37,145 nucleotides of DNA from Rhizobium album (lineage in GTDB: Bacteria; Pseudomonadota; Alphaproteobacteria; Rhizobiales; Rhizobiaceae): assembly GCF_003122325.1 (NCBI RefSeq), contig NZ_QFBC01000029.1:1-37145 (forward strand), written 5' to 3'. The notes under the pieces are model-generated. The model did not search any database. It saw nothing but the letters and a program-made list of their open reading frames with translations, and was not told where the DNA came from. Within the stretch, counting starts at the first letter, position 1. Every line of letters starts with the position of its first letter. The translations under genes and the position numbers were made by a program. Positions 7,516 through 15,276 of this stretch are shown here, in pieces.

Positions 7516-8769
7516 GCTGGCACCACGAACTACGTAGGCGTACGCGTCTTTCCAAACCTCAATTCGTCGTTGGCCAAGATCGATACGCGCGACAGCACCG
7601 CCATCGGCATTCCCTTGCCTGCGCCGAATGCAGACAACACGAGGTATCCGATCGGTGAGCTTTCGCGCATCGCGCTCGACAACCCCGAAGACATCAGCAA
7701 GCTCGGTGCCGGCATTGTCCAGGATACGGTCAACCAGATCGCCTCCGAAGGCATCGTCACGGACATCGCGTTCGTCCGGACCCAGCACTCCACCGAAAGC
7801 GATCCGGAAGACAAACTCGACGCAGAAATGAACGCCATCGTCGGTTCCGCCGGAGCGCAGACCGGTGTCTGGGCGCTGCTGCAGGCCAAGTCGGAACTGA
7901 AGATCGAGCCGGGCCTGATCATCATCCCCGGCTATGACAGCCAGCGGATCGGCAATGCCGCCAACGCGGCCGTCACGGCGGCATCGTCCGTCGCCAGCAA
8001 GATCATCGACTGCATGGTCGTCGCCAATACCACCGGCACCAATCGCGAGGCGGCCGTTACCTGGGCGGAAGATTTCGCGGCCGACCTCAACATAATCGGC
8101 ATGTATCCGAGCGCCATCGTCAACCTCGGCGCCGGCAATGTCACCCGGCCTCTGTCGCCGAACGTCGCCGCGGCGATCGTGCGGCGCGATAAGGAGGCTG
8201 GCACCCCGTTCAAGGCGTCGTGGAACCGTCAGCTGCAAGGTATCCTCGGTACGTCGGTGCCTGTCGGCTACCAGGATGGCGAGATTTCCAGCGACGCCAA
8301 CTATCTTGCCCAGCGCGGCGTCGGCACGGTGATCGAGGGTTCCCTGCTATGGAACCCCTTCACGACGGCGACCGACCCGACCACGGTCGGCTGGCGTTCG
8401 GTCAAGCGCATTCGCACGCGCAAGGCGATCGACAAGGCGCTGCTGCGACCCTTCCGAAAATACAACGCGGAAGATATCGGGCCGGGAACCGTCTCGTTGA
8501 TCTATCGCTCGGCCGACCAGTATTTTATGGACCTCAAAACGCTCGGTGCGCTCGTCGATTACAAGCTCTACTGGTCCAAGTCGCTCAATCCGGCCACGCT
8601 GCTCGAAGCCGGTGCGCTGCGCGTCAAGATGACGTTCGCCGAGACACCGGACCTCGTCGACCTGCAGATCTACACCGAGCCGCAGCCGGAAGCGTACGAA
8701 CTGCTTGCCGATAACATCGGCGCGGCGCTCGGACAGCTCGGCTCCTCCAACATCGTCGTCACGGCTTAA
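7513..8769 (+). CDS. Phage tail sheath protein (FI-like)
   Basis: A 418-residue contractile tail sheath subunit; many copies stack round the tail tube and contract on injection. The N-terminal region (GVRVFPNLNSSLAKIDTRDS, GIPLPAPNADNTRYPIGE) and the C-terminal region (YRSADQYFMDLKTLGALVDY, then a strand-rich end with ETPDLVDLQIYTEP) fit P2-type sheath proteins in length and order. The central 90-330 part carries the variable surface domain. It starts at ATG 7513, immediately after a start-stop pair and downstream of a hairpin covering its ribosome site. The tube gene follows 12 bases later, as in P2 FI-FII. Confidence 0.92.
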   Translation: MAGTTNYVGVRVFPNLNSSLAKIDTRDSTAIGIPLPAPNADNTRYPIGELSRIALDNPEDISKLGAGIVQDTVNQIASEGIVTDIAFVRTQHSTESDPEDKLDAEMNAIVGSAGAQTGVWALLQAKSELKIEPGLIIIPGYDSQRIGNAANAAVTAASSVASKIIDCMVVANTTGTNREAAVTWAEDFAADLNIIGMYPSAIVNLGAGNVTRPLSPNVAAAIVRRDKEAGTPFKASWNRQLQGILGTSVPVGYQDGEISSDANYLAQRGVGTVIEGSLLWNPFTTATDPTTVGWRSVKRIRTRKAIDKALLRPFRKYNAEDIGPGTVSLIYRSADQYFMDLKTLGALVDYKLYWSKSLNPATLLEAGALRVKMTFAETPDLVDLQIYTEPQPEAYELLADNIGAALGQLGSSNIVVTA

Positions 8770-8781
8770 AGGAGCGCGGAC

Positions 8782-9333
8782 ATGGATCGTCTCATCTATG
8801 GTGCCAACTGGTACTGCGACGAAACCAAGCAGTGGCAGCGGGTTGACGAAACCACCTTGCCCGTTCTTGAACGCGAAATGGTCCAGTACGTGATGGGCGG
8901 AGGCTACTTCGGCCTGGATCTGCCCGCCGAAATCAGGCCGCTGTCCTGCGAACAGACGGTCAACGGCGAATATGAAGATCTGCGTGTGCACTTCGGCCGC
9001 GATCCCGGCGATTGGACGACGCTCCGCTACTTCCAGAAGCTGATCAACGTCTTCCCGGCGTCCAGCAATGGCGACGTCAACCCGACGACGCCGACGCCGG
9101 CGCGCGCACTGGGCCGTGTTGTCTTCCTGAAGGGCCTTCTGACGTCCTACACCCCCGGGGCAGTCAAGGGTCTCAAGGCCAGTGCCGCTACGCGGCTGCG
9201 CTGGCAGTCGATCGTTTTGTATCACGACATCGTCGACGGCCGGACGATCCACAAGTTCGATGCCCAGAACAACATTCTGATCATCGACGGTCAGAACTAT
9301 ACCGCCGAGCACAATCGCCTGCTGGCGATCTGA
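8782..9333 (+). CDS. Phage major tail tube protein (FII-like)
   Basis: A 183-residue tail tube subunit, typical in length for the P2 FII family. AAAGGAGCG lies before ATG 8782. Family-like segments include VMGGGYFGLDLPAEIRPLSCE near residues 35-60, YEDLRVHFGRDPGDWTTLRYF near 70-90, and a C-terminal IVLYHDIVDGRTIHKFDAQNN. It polymerises as stacked hexameric rings inside the sheath. It follows the sheath gene by 12 bases and precedes a strong hairpin (9374-9410), which probably keeps sheath and tube transcripts in excess over the chaperone and tape-measure genes. Confidence 0.9.
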   Translation: MDRLIYGANWYCDETKQWQRVDETTLPVLEREMVQYVMGGGYFGLDLPAEIRPLSCEQTVNGEYEDLRVHFGRDPGDWTTLRYFQKLINVFPASSNGDVNPTTPTPARALGRVVFLKGLLTSYTPGAVKGLKASAATRLRWQSIVLYHDIVDGRTIHKFDAQNNILIIDGQNYTAEHNRLLAI

Positions 9334-9373
9334 TTTCTGTTGCCTTGGTGCCGTCGCAAATGACGGCCAACTC

Positions 9374-9410
9374 GGCCGGCTGCCGCGAATGGCGGCCGGC
9401 CTTATTTCTT
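9374..9410 (+). terminator. Hairpin between tube and chaperone genes (attenuator-like)
   Basis: GGCCGGCTGCC (9374-9384) pairs with GGCGGCCGGCC (9391-9401) with one wobble and a six-base loop, followed by TTATTTCTT. It is 40 bases after the tube stop and just before the GAGGAGG site of the next gene. Partial termination would lower expression of the downstream assembly genes. Confidence 0.6.
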
Positions 9411-9423
9411 GAGGAGGATCCCC

Positions 9424-9930
9424 GTGCAGCTCAAGACCACGATCATTACCCCAAACTCCGAAAAAGACCCGAACGACGTGATCGTTGAAGAGATCACGCT
9501 GCCGCCGGTCGAGACATGGCCGGAGGAGGTCAAGGCGGATACAGCGCCGGCATCGCCTGCGATGTCGCGGACGCGGGAGATCGCCAAGCTCGATTTCGAT
9601 GTTTCCGGCGTCGTCCAACCTTTCATCGTCATCCAGCTGGTGCATCCGTTCCGACATCCGGATCTTGGTATCGTGAAGGAAATACGTGTGCACCGTCTGA
9701 CGGTTGGCGAAATCGGCGACCTCTTGGATAACCGCCCAACCGGGATGCCCGATCTTTTCGATATCTACGCCCTGCAGACCAACATTCCGGCTCCGGTGTT
9801 GCGCGGTCTGATCGACGTCGATGGCGAGGCGGTGACCAAGGTCTGCTACGATTTTTTGCCCCGGTACTTCCGGAGGGTGCCGATCGACCCGCCCGCGCCA
9901 TCATCGACCTCGCCAAATGGCGAGCAGTGA
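9424..9930 (+). CDS. Phage tail assembly chaperone (gpE-like)
   Basis: A 168-residue protein starting at GTG 9424, eight bases after GAGGAGG; an in-frame TTG at 9409 lies inside that ribosome site and is rejected. The core, HPFRHPDLGIVKEIRVHRLTVGEIGDLLDNRP (residues ~73-105), matches the gpE/E' type of tail assembly proteins (tail chaperones that act on the tape measure). Near the 3' end sits GAT TTT TTG, a T TTT TTG slippery heptamer at 9852-9858 identical to the P2 frameshift site. Ribosomes that slip by -1 enter the E' frame. The normal product ends in SSTSPNGEQ at TGA 9928-9930. Confidence 0.82.
   Translation: MQLKTTIITPNSEKDPNDVIVEEITLPPVETWPEEVKADTAPASPAMSRTREIAKLDFDVSGVVQPFIVIQLVHPFRHPDLGIVKEIRVHRLTVGEIGDLLDNRPTGMPDLFDIYALQTNIPAPVLRGLIDVDGEAVTKVCYDFLPRYFRRVPIDPPAPSSTSPNGEQ
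9852..9858 (+). other. -1 programmed frameshift site T TTT TTG
   Basis: The bases TTTTTTG are read as (GA)T TTT TTG in the chaperone frame, the ideal X XXY YYZ layout. The -1 frame is open from here to TGA 10056-10058, and its product looks conserved. In P2 the E to E+E' shift uses the same TTTTTTG heptamer. Confidence 0.82.
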
Positions 9931-10058
9931 TGGCACGTATCTCGGCATCCTTCGCGACGCCGCTCATGGCCGTCCGCTCGATGCCGTGGGACGAGGCCCT
10001 GCGCTGGTACCCTGAGGCCATCTCGATCTACAACGAAACGTGGGGTCGCCGGAAATGA
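9858..10058 (+). CDS. E' extension of the tail chaperone, reached by -1 frameshift
   Basis: In the -1 frame relative to gpE, 66 codons follow the slip site, containing IIDLAKWRAVMARISASF and then MPWDEALRWYPEAISIYNE, before TGA 10056-10058. The W-x-E-A-L-R-W-Y-P end resembles the P2 GpE' domain. The fusion product would be about 211 residues (145 from E plus 66). An internal ATG at 9930, overlapping the E stop as TGATG, could also give a separate 42-residue protein. The tape-measure ATG overlaps this stop (ATGA), as expected for a chaperone coupled to its client. Confidence 0.75.
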   Translation, partial: APVLPEGADRPARAIIDLAKWRAVMARISASFATPLMAVRSMPWDEALRWYPEAISIYNETWGRRK

Positions 10059-12388
10059 GCGACATGGATGTCTCCCTCAAGCTCCGGCTGGTCAATCAAC
10101 TCTCTCGCCCCGCCGAGGAAGCCGAACGCGATCTGAAGGAACTGCAGAAGGCGGTCGAGCAGCTCGGTCGCACAAAGGGCGGCTCCGGACTTTCGGACGA
10201 TCTCGCGAAGGTCGGCCGTCAGGCCGACAGCGCCAAGGGGAAGATTGGTGCGATAGAGGATGAGGCCAACAAGCTGCGCCAGGCCATAGGCCGTACCGGC
10301 GATGGCTTTTCCGGGCTGACGGTCGATGCCACAAAGGCAGAAGGCGCCGTCCGGCAGATTTCCGAAGAAGCGACGCATGCCAAGCTCGCCATTCAACGCA
10401 TCGGCGAGGGGTTTGGAAACTTTAAAGGCGAGGCCAATACGGCTGAAGGCGCGCTGCGCGGCCTGCAGACCGAGGCCAATGAAACGAAGGTCGCGATCGG
10501 CAAGATCGATGACAATGCTTTTGGCAATCTGAAATCAGACGCCGCCGGCGCTCGGGAGGCGATCGCCTCGATCGGCCGCGAGGCAACGGAAACCAAAAAC
10601 AAACTCGATCAGGTGCGGATGCACGACGGCGCTGGCGTGCCCTATCGCAGGCACGATGGCGTGACAGGTGTTCGTGGCCCAGGTATCGGCGCCGCTGCCT
10701 ATGAGCGATCCGGTCTAGACGCCTATCTTCCGCTTAATGCCGGCGTCGGCTACATGGTCGGCGGGGCCATCGCATCGGGAGGCGTCATCGCCGGCGACGC
10801 TATCCGCCGAGCCGCCCAGGACGAATTCACCAGCGACCAATTAATGGTCATGGGTGGATACAGCGAGCAAGATCAGGCCGTCTACGATCGCCTCCTTGCC
10901 CAAATCGGCGCACGCAAGGGTGTAGGCTCGCAAAATGCGATGAACGTGTTCGGTACTTTGATGGCAGGCGGGCTTGGTTCTCAAGACGCCGCCGCCATGA
11001 CGGAAAACGCCATCATCTTTTCGAAGGCAACCCAAGCCTCGACCGAGGACGCGGCCAATACGACGGGAGCGCTTCGCAATACCTTCGGCATCAGCGCTGA
11101 TCAGATGATGGGCGCCTACGATGCGATTGCGATCGGCGGCAAGGCCGGCAAGTTCGAGGTAAAGGATATTGCCAAGCATTTTCCATCCATCGCGTCCAAG
11201 ATGTCGGCACTCGGCGAGGATGGAATGTCGGGCACGCGGCTGCTCGTTGCCCTCGGCCAAGCGATCGGCAAGAGGACTGGCAACTCTGATGAGACAGCCG
11301 TCAATTTCGAAAACATGCTCGGCAAGTTCCGTGCCCAAGACTTCATCAAGAATGCGAAGGGATTTGGCATCAATCCTGAAAAGACCCTTAATAGCGCCGT
11401 CATCGAGGGCAAGTCGCCGGTTCTCGCTCTCCTTCAGGAGATCAAGACCAAGGTCGGTACCGACGGTTTCAAGCTGGCTAAGCTGATGCCGGACGTTCAG
11501 TCCCTGGCAGGCCTGGAAGCAGCGCTTGCCGGCCTTGAGGACGTGACCGGCCTGATGAAGGAGATGGAGGGAAACCCGGGCGCAGTCATGGAGGATTTTG
11601 TGAAGGCGACGGACAACGCTTCCTCGGCCTTCGATCGCTTCAGCGCCAACGTTGCGGCCAAGGCGACCTATCTTGCCTCCTATGCTTTGCCTCCGCTGAC
11701 GGCCGCAATGAATGCGATGTCCAACGCCATGGAAGGCGAAGACAGCGGCGGTTTCTGGCAAGGCGCGCTGGATGCTGTCATGCGCGGCATTCCAGGCATC
11801 GGACCGGTAAAACATTTGACCGGGTTTGCCGATATTGAAAACAGCGGCCTCCGCGCAATCATCGAAAGCTTTTTCGGCTCGTCTGAAAAGAAGCACGGTG
11901 GCCTCTCTCCAGATGAGCGGGATGAGGAAAAGGCACGGCCATCTGGCCAGCAACGGCTCCTCTTCGGTCGCGGACCAGCCGACCCGGATTTCGATTTCCG
12001 CCAGGACATGGGTATCAATCTCCGCGGTACCGCCGAGCAGAGTATGGGTGGCTATAACGAGGCGTTGGCTGCGGAAGGCGAGAAGGCGAAAGCCGAGGCG
12101 CAGGGCATTGCCGACTACATCAAATCCATTCTGGGCTTCACCGTATCTCCCACGATCTCGCCAACCTATGTTTCACCTGGCGGCGTCGGCGGAGCGCAGC
12201 CGACCTCGGGCACCGGCGAAAAGCACTCCTCCGTGACGTCGTCCCAGTCCAGCAACGTCAAGCTCACCCAGCACATCAGCTCTCCGAACAGCCGCGTTGC
12301 AGCCCTGCGGGCACAGCGGGAGGCCGACCGTAGTGTCCGGATGGCCCAGAGCCGGGCCTTCTCCGATATGGGGCCGAGGACGGCATGA
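10055..12388 (+). CDS. Phage tail tape measure protein (TP901/P2 gpT type)
   Basis: A 777-residue protein that sets tail length and is wrapped by the chaperones during assembly. ATG 10055 overlaps the E' stop; an in-frame GTG at 10040 is upstream but lacks a ribosome site. Residues ~10-190 are helical and coiled-coil, with repeated QIGxI/AxxAIxxIG segments. A hydrophobic Gly/Ala patch (GYMVGGAIASGGVIAG) lies near 230-250. The conserved TP901 core runs from ~255 to 540 (FGISADQMMGAYDAIAIGGK, LVALGQAIGKRTG). The tail end is low-complexity and serine-rich. It is shorter than P2 T, so the tail should be of modest length. Its stop overlaps gene U (ATGA). Confidence 0.88.
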   Translation: MSDMDVSLKLRLVNQLSRPAEEAERDLKELQKAVEQLGRTKGGSGLSDDLAKVGRQADSAKGKIGAIEDEANKLRQAIGRTGDGFSGLTVDATKAEGAVRQISEEATHAKLAIQRIGEGFGNFKGEANTAEGALRGLQTEANETKVAIGKIDDNAFGNLKSDAAGAREAIASIGREATETKNKLDQVRMHDGAGVPYRRHDGVTGVRGPGIGAAAYERSGLDAYLPLNAGVGYMVGGAIASGGVIAGDAIRRAAQDEFTSDQLMVMGGYSEQDQAVYDRLLAQIGARKGVGSQNAMNVFGTLMAGGLGSQDAAAMTENAIIFSKATQASTEDAANTTGALRNTFGISADQMMGAYDAIAIGGKAGKFEVKDIAKHFPSIASKMSALGEDGMSGTRLLVALGQAIGKRTGNSDETAVNFENMLGKFRAQDFIKNAKGFGINPEKTLNSAVIEGKSPVLALLQEIKTKVGTDGFKLAKLMPDVQSLAGLEAALAGLEDVTGLMKEMEGNPGAVMEDFVKATDNASSAFDRFSANVAAKATYLASYALPPLTAAMNAMSNAMEGEDSGGFWQGALDAVMRGIPGIGPVKHLTGFADIENSGLRAIIESFFGSSEKKHGGLSPDERDEEKARPSGQQRLLFGRGPADPDFDFRQDMGINLRGTAEQSMGGYNEALAAEGEKAKAEAQGIADYIKSILGFTVSPTISPTYVSPGGVGGAQPTSGTGEKHSSVTSSQSSNVKLTQHISSPNSRVAALRAQREADRSVRMAQSRAFSDMGPRTA

Positions 12389-12840
12389 CGGTCTTTCAGC
12401 CCAACGGACCGTTGATCTCCATCGGCGGAGCGGTTCTCTATACGATCGGAGGGCTCAATCCACAGCGCCTTTCTCATTCGTCCGAAGCCCGCTTCCCGGC
12501 TCATCCCACACCGGCCGGGATCTCGTATCAACGCACCGGTCTGGGCGCGCGCACGAAAACGATTGAAGTGAAGACCGCCCCACATGTCATGGGCGGCCTG
12601 GACGCATATGCGATCTTAGAAAATCACCATCGGGCCCAGAATACCGTTCCGTTCCTGCGCTTCTCCAAGAATTTCGTAGGCCTGGTCGACGGGCTTTGCG
12701 TGATCGAGACGATGGATACCGATGAAGAGCGGCTCCATCCTTTCGATGGCGTTGGCCGTATCGTCGATGTCACGCTTGGTCTCATCATGCTGCCGATGGT
12801 CGGTGCGCCAGTGACGGCTGGTATCTTTGGAGGTCTTTGA
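12385..12840 (+). CDS. Phage tail terminator/completion protein (gpU-like)
   Basis: A 151-residue gpU family protein, which caps the tail tube at its head-proximal end in P2-like phages. The start ATG 12385 overlaps the tape-measure stop. Typical family sections are ISIGGAVLYTIGG near the start, AHPTPAGISYQRTGLGARTKTIEVKT, HVMGGLDAYAILE, and RLHPFDGVGRIVDVTLGLIML. The order T-U-X-D and the overlapping stop/start at 12838-12842 fit the conserved module. Confidence 0.88.
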   Translation: MTVFQPNGPLISIGGAVLYTIGGLNPQRLSHSSEARFPAHPTPAGISYQRTGLGARTKTIEVKTAPHVMGGLDAYAILENHHRAQNTVPFLRFSKNFVGLVDGLCVIETMDTDEERLHPFDGVGRIVDVTLGLIMLPMVGAPVTAGIFGGL

Positions 12841-13058
12841 TGCAGGCAGTTGTCGGATATGGCGGAGAACGGCTCGACCGCATTGCAAAGCGGCTCCTTC
12901 AAACTGAGCGAAATGGCGCCGTCGAGGCATTGCTCGCCGCAAACCCTGGTCTATCGGCCGCCGCGGTCAATGGCATCGTGCCGGAAGGTACCATCATCAT
13001 CGCACCGCCAGATTTCGATCCTGCGCCGGCGGTGAACCAAGTCCTGGCGTGGGAGTAG
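12840..13058 (+). CDS. Phage tail protein X (gpX-like)
   Basis: A 72-residue protein with ATG 12840 sharing its A with the gene U stop (TGATG). It matches the gpX family: GERLDRIAKRLL, then EALLAANPGLSA, and a closing P-EG-T-I-I-IAPP strand, which is a LysM-like fold. GpX proteins are small baseplate/tail-tip components located before or near gene D. The length and motif order are normal for the family, and the following gene starts three bases after the stop. Confidence 0.88.
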   Translation: MQAVVGYGGERLDRIAKRLLQTERNGAVEALLAANPGLSAAAVNGIVPEGTIIIAPPDFDPAPAVNQVLAWE

Positions 13059-13060
13059 TC

Positions 13061-14065
13061 ATGCGCCGGCCGATCGTCCAGGTAATAGGCCAGAGCGGTC
13101 TGGATCTCGTTCCAGGTTGGGGACCGGCTCTGAAATCTGTTCGTTGGACAGACGTTGACGGCGGCGAGAGCGACGAACTGGAAATCACCTATGCCGTCAG
13201 TCCGCCGTTTCCAAACAGCCCGGCCGAGGGTACGCGCTACAGGCTTCTTTATGGCTGGGAAGGCGGCGGACTGCGCGACGGCGGGCTCTATACTTATCAG
13301 TCCGATACGCTCGGTGGCGATCCGGAGAGCGGTTACGAGCTGACGATTACAGCCCGTGCCAGCGATTTCGTCGATGGCGACAAGGAAATGGACAGTGAGC
13401 ATTTCGACGACGAGACCGTGGGCGGCATCGTGTCCAAGATCGCCGGCGCCGCCGGCCGATCGGCTTCAGTCGACCCGTCGATCGCCAACATCCAGATCCC
13501 GTACAGGCTTCGTTGGAACCAATCGCGGATTGGTTTCGTCAACGAGCTGGTCTCCGAATACGGAGGTACGCTGAAAATCGCCGGCGAGCGGTGGCTTGTC
13601 CCCAAACGAAACGCCGGCACGACAGCGAGCGGCAAGGCAATGCCAACGATCGTCATTCCATTTCGCGAGCACCATTCCTTCAGCCTGACGTCGGAGGGGC
13701 GGCCGAAGTACAAGGATATTGCCGCAAGTTTTTTTGACCCTTTGAAGGGCATTCAAGAACTCTTTGAAGGCAGTTCAATCGGCACCGCGTCGCGGTTTTT
13801 CAACCTCCATCCTGCCAGGACGAAAGAGGAGGCCGAGCAGGCAGGAAAAGCCCAGGGTGCCGAGCAGGCGCGTGGCAGCGTGAGCGGTTCGTTCGAGACC
13901 GATGGCAGCATGTCGGCGATGGGTGGCGCGCCGGTGAAGCTTTCCGGCTTTGGGTCCAGCCGGGATGGCGCCGACCTGGTCGCCTCGTCGATTGAGCACA
14001 CGATCTCGTTCGATCAGGATGGCGGGTGGCTGATGACCGTGGAGGTGGAGAACAGGGTGAAGTGA
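13061..14065 (+). CDS. Phage late control protein D / baseplate hub (gpD-like)
   Basis: A 334-residue gpD-type protein, homologous to the hub of the tail tip (related to gp27 and the VgrG N-terminus). I start it at ATG 13061, three bases after gpX; GTG 13049 is an in-frame alternative. Visible family signatures are SGLDLVPGWGPALKSVRWTD at the start, a YRLLYGWEGGGLRDGG stretch near residues 60-80, AGAAGRSASVDPSIA near 130-145, and EYGGTLKIAGERWLVPKRN near 165-185. The C-terminal ~100 residues hold HTISFDQDGGWLMTVEVENR. It is the last phage gene before the tRNA; P2's ogr gene, normally next, is not seen. Confidence 0.88.
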   Translation: MRRPIVQVIGQSGLDLVPGWGPALKSVRWTDVDGGESDELEITYAVSPPFPNSPAEGTRYRLLYGWEGGGLRDGGLYTYQSDTLGGDPESGYELTITARASDFVDGDKEMDSEHFDDETVGGIVSKIAGAAGRSASVDPSIANIQIPYRLRWNQSRIGFVNELVSEYGGTLKIAGERWLVPKRNAGTTASGKAMPTIVIPFREHHSFSLTSEGRPKYKDIAASFFDPLKGIQELFEGSSIGTASRFFNLHPARTKEEAEQAGKAQGAEQARGSVSGSFETDGSMSAMGGAPVKLSGFGSSRDGADLVASSIEHTISFDQDGGWLMTVEVENRVK

Positions 14066-14080
14066 ACATCCACATCGACT

Positions 14081-14149
14081 TTTGACAGCGGGTTCGGAAT
14101 TTACATTTTTCCGATTTCTCGTGACAAAATTCCGGAAAACCGCGTCACG
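14081..14149. promoter_or_regulatory. Inverted-repeat cluster after gene D
   Basis: This stretch contains TTGACA (14081-14086), the pair TCGGAA (14093-14098)/TTCCGA (14109-14114), a central TTCCGGAA palindrome (14130-14137), and CGTGAC (14120-14125)/GTCACG (14144-14149). TTGACA could be a -35 box, but the best -10 (TACATT, 14102) is only 15 bases away, so a promoter is uncertain. It lies where P2 keeps the ogr promoter and the attachment region. Confidence 0.4.
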
Positions 14150-14166
14150 CTACAACGCTAAACCCC

Positions 14167-14231
14167 ATGAATCCTGACTTATATGACGATGAATCCGGAC
14201 TTATGCGACGAGAGTCCGGCCTGATGTGGCG
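14167..14231. repeat. Three tandem ~22-bp imperfect repeats next to the tRNA
   Basis: Repeat 1 (14167-14188) and repeat 2 (14189-14210) are both 22 bases long, begin ATGAATCC and end GACG. They match except at three positions in the middle. Repeat 3 (14211-14231) is a shortened, more diverged copy (AGAGTCCGGCC...GGCG). They abut head to tail between the phage end and the tRNA 3' end, which suggests protein-binding sites for integration or control. Confidence 0.65.
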
Positions 14232-14242
14232 ATGGACAGAAG

Positions 14243-14318
14243 TGGTGGGCCCGGAGGGACTCGAACCCCCAACCAAGCGGTTATGAGCCGCCGGCTCTAA
14301 CCATTGAGCTACAGGCCC
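14243..14318 (-). tRNA. tRNA with CAT anticodon, probably tRNA-Ile2 (lysidine type)
   Basis: On the minus strand a full cloverleaf of 76 bases is present, including encoded CCA. The acceptor stem is GGGCCTG/CGGGCCC. The D-arm is GCTC/GAGC, the anticodon stem GGCGG/CCGCT with loop CTCATAA (anticodon at 14283-14285), and the T-arm contains GTTCGAG. It lacks the initiator C1-A72 mismatch. The overall sequence resembles the ileX-type tRNA whose C34 is modified to lysidine to read AUA, so Ile2 is favoured over elongator Met. Its 3' end faces the phage, making it the likely attachment site. Confidence 0.9.
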
Positions 14319-14475
14319 CGGCCGGATTGGTCCGGCTTCATGCCGCGGGCACAATGGCTTGCCCGCGAGCGGCCTTCGCTCTAGCGTAATTTGCCGTGCT
14401 CCACAAGCGCTTGCCGCATTCCCTTCACAATCAAAAGACAAGAAGCCCCAGCAACACCAACCATGAGGATCGACC

Positions 14476-15222
14476 ATGCGCCTTCGGAAAACTGCGGATT
14501 TTGCCGCGATTGCCCTTCTCGGCCTTTCATTCCTGGCAGCGGCGGGCGTGGCCCGGGCCGAAGATAACCAGCAGCGTCGCGAAGCGACCATCGTGGTCTC
14601 CGGCGAGGGAGAGGCCAAGGCCGTGCCGGATATGGCGCTGATCACGCTCAGCGTCGTTCGCCAGGCCAAGACCGCCCGCGAGGCGCTCGATGACAACAAC
14701 AAGGCGATGGGCGATGTGCTTGCGGCGCTGAAACAGTCGGGTATCGCCGATCGCGACCTGCAGACCTCCGGTTTCGGCATCATGCCGCAGTTCAACTATC
14801 CGACCGATACCGGCGGCCGGGCGCTGCCGCCGGAACTGATCGGCTATCAGGCGACGAACACGCTGACCGTGCGGGTACGTGATCTGACCAGGCTCGGCGC
14901 CGTCATCGACCAGGCGGTGACGCTCGGAGTCAACCAGGGTGGCGACGTCGCCTTCACCAACGACAAGCCGCAGCCATTGGTTACCGAAGCGCGCAAGGCG
15001 GCCGTCGCCGATGCGCTCGACAAGGCGAAGGTGCTGACGGAGGCCGCCGGCGTCAAGCTTGGCCGCATCGTCGAGATTTCCGAATCGATGCCGCGTGCGC
15101 CGCAGCCGCTTTATCGTGCCGCGGCGATGGCGAAAGAAATGTCCGATGCCTCCGTTCCGATGGCGGCCGGCGAAAACAGCTATTCGGTAACGGTCAACGT
15201 CACCTTCGCGCTGGAGCAATAA
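14476..15222 (+). CDS. SIMPL domain (DUF541, YggE-like) periplasmic protein
   Basis: A 248-residue exported protein. A signal peptide (basic MRLRK, hydrophobic core, cleavage after VARA near 29) precedes the SIMPL domain at ~38-245: IVVSGEGEAKAVPDMALITLSV, DLQTSGFGIMPQFNYP, IGYQATNTLTVRVRDLTRLGAVIDQAV, and ARKAAVADALDKAKVLTEAAGVKLG, ending YSVTVNVTFALEQ. The family is linked to oxidative-stress tolerance and oligomeric ring assembly in the periplasm, but the biochemical activity is not settled. GAGGAT lies upstream of ATG 14476. It is a single gene with its own terminator. Confidence 0.9.
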   Translation: MRLRKTADFAAIALLGLSFLAAAGVARAEDNQQRREATIVVSGEGEAKAVPDMALITLSVVRQAKTAREALDDNNKAMGDVLAALKQSGIADRDLQTSGFGIMPQFNYPTDTGGRALPPELIGYQATNTLTVRVRDLTRLGAVIDQAVTLGVNQGGDVAFTNDKPQPLVTEARKAAVADALDKAKVLTEAAGVKLGRIVEISESMPRAPQPLYRAAAMAKEMSDASVPMAAGENSYSVTVNVTFALEQ

Positions 15223-15230
15223 GCCAAAGC

Positions 15231-15276
15231 AAACGCCCCCGTTCGATCCCCGGCGGGATGGGCGGGGGCGTTTGTT
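15231..15276 (+). terminator. Terminator of the SIMPL gene
   Basis: AAACGCCCCC (15231-15240) pairs perfectly with GGGGGCGTTT (15264-15273) around a 23-base spacer, 9 bases after the stop codon. The run ends in TTTG. Confidence 0.75.

Noticed and set aside
14243-14318. Initiator or elongator tRNA-Met
   Set aside because: The acceptor stem begins with a G-C pair, which argues against initiator; the overall sequence is nearer ileX-type tRNA. Elongator Met is not fully excluded.
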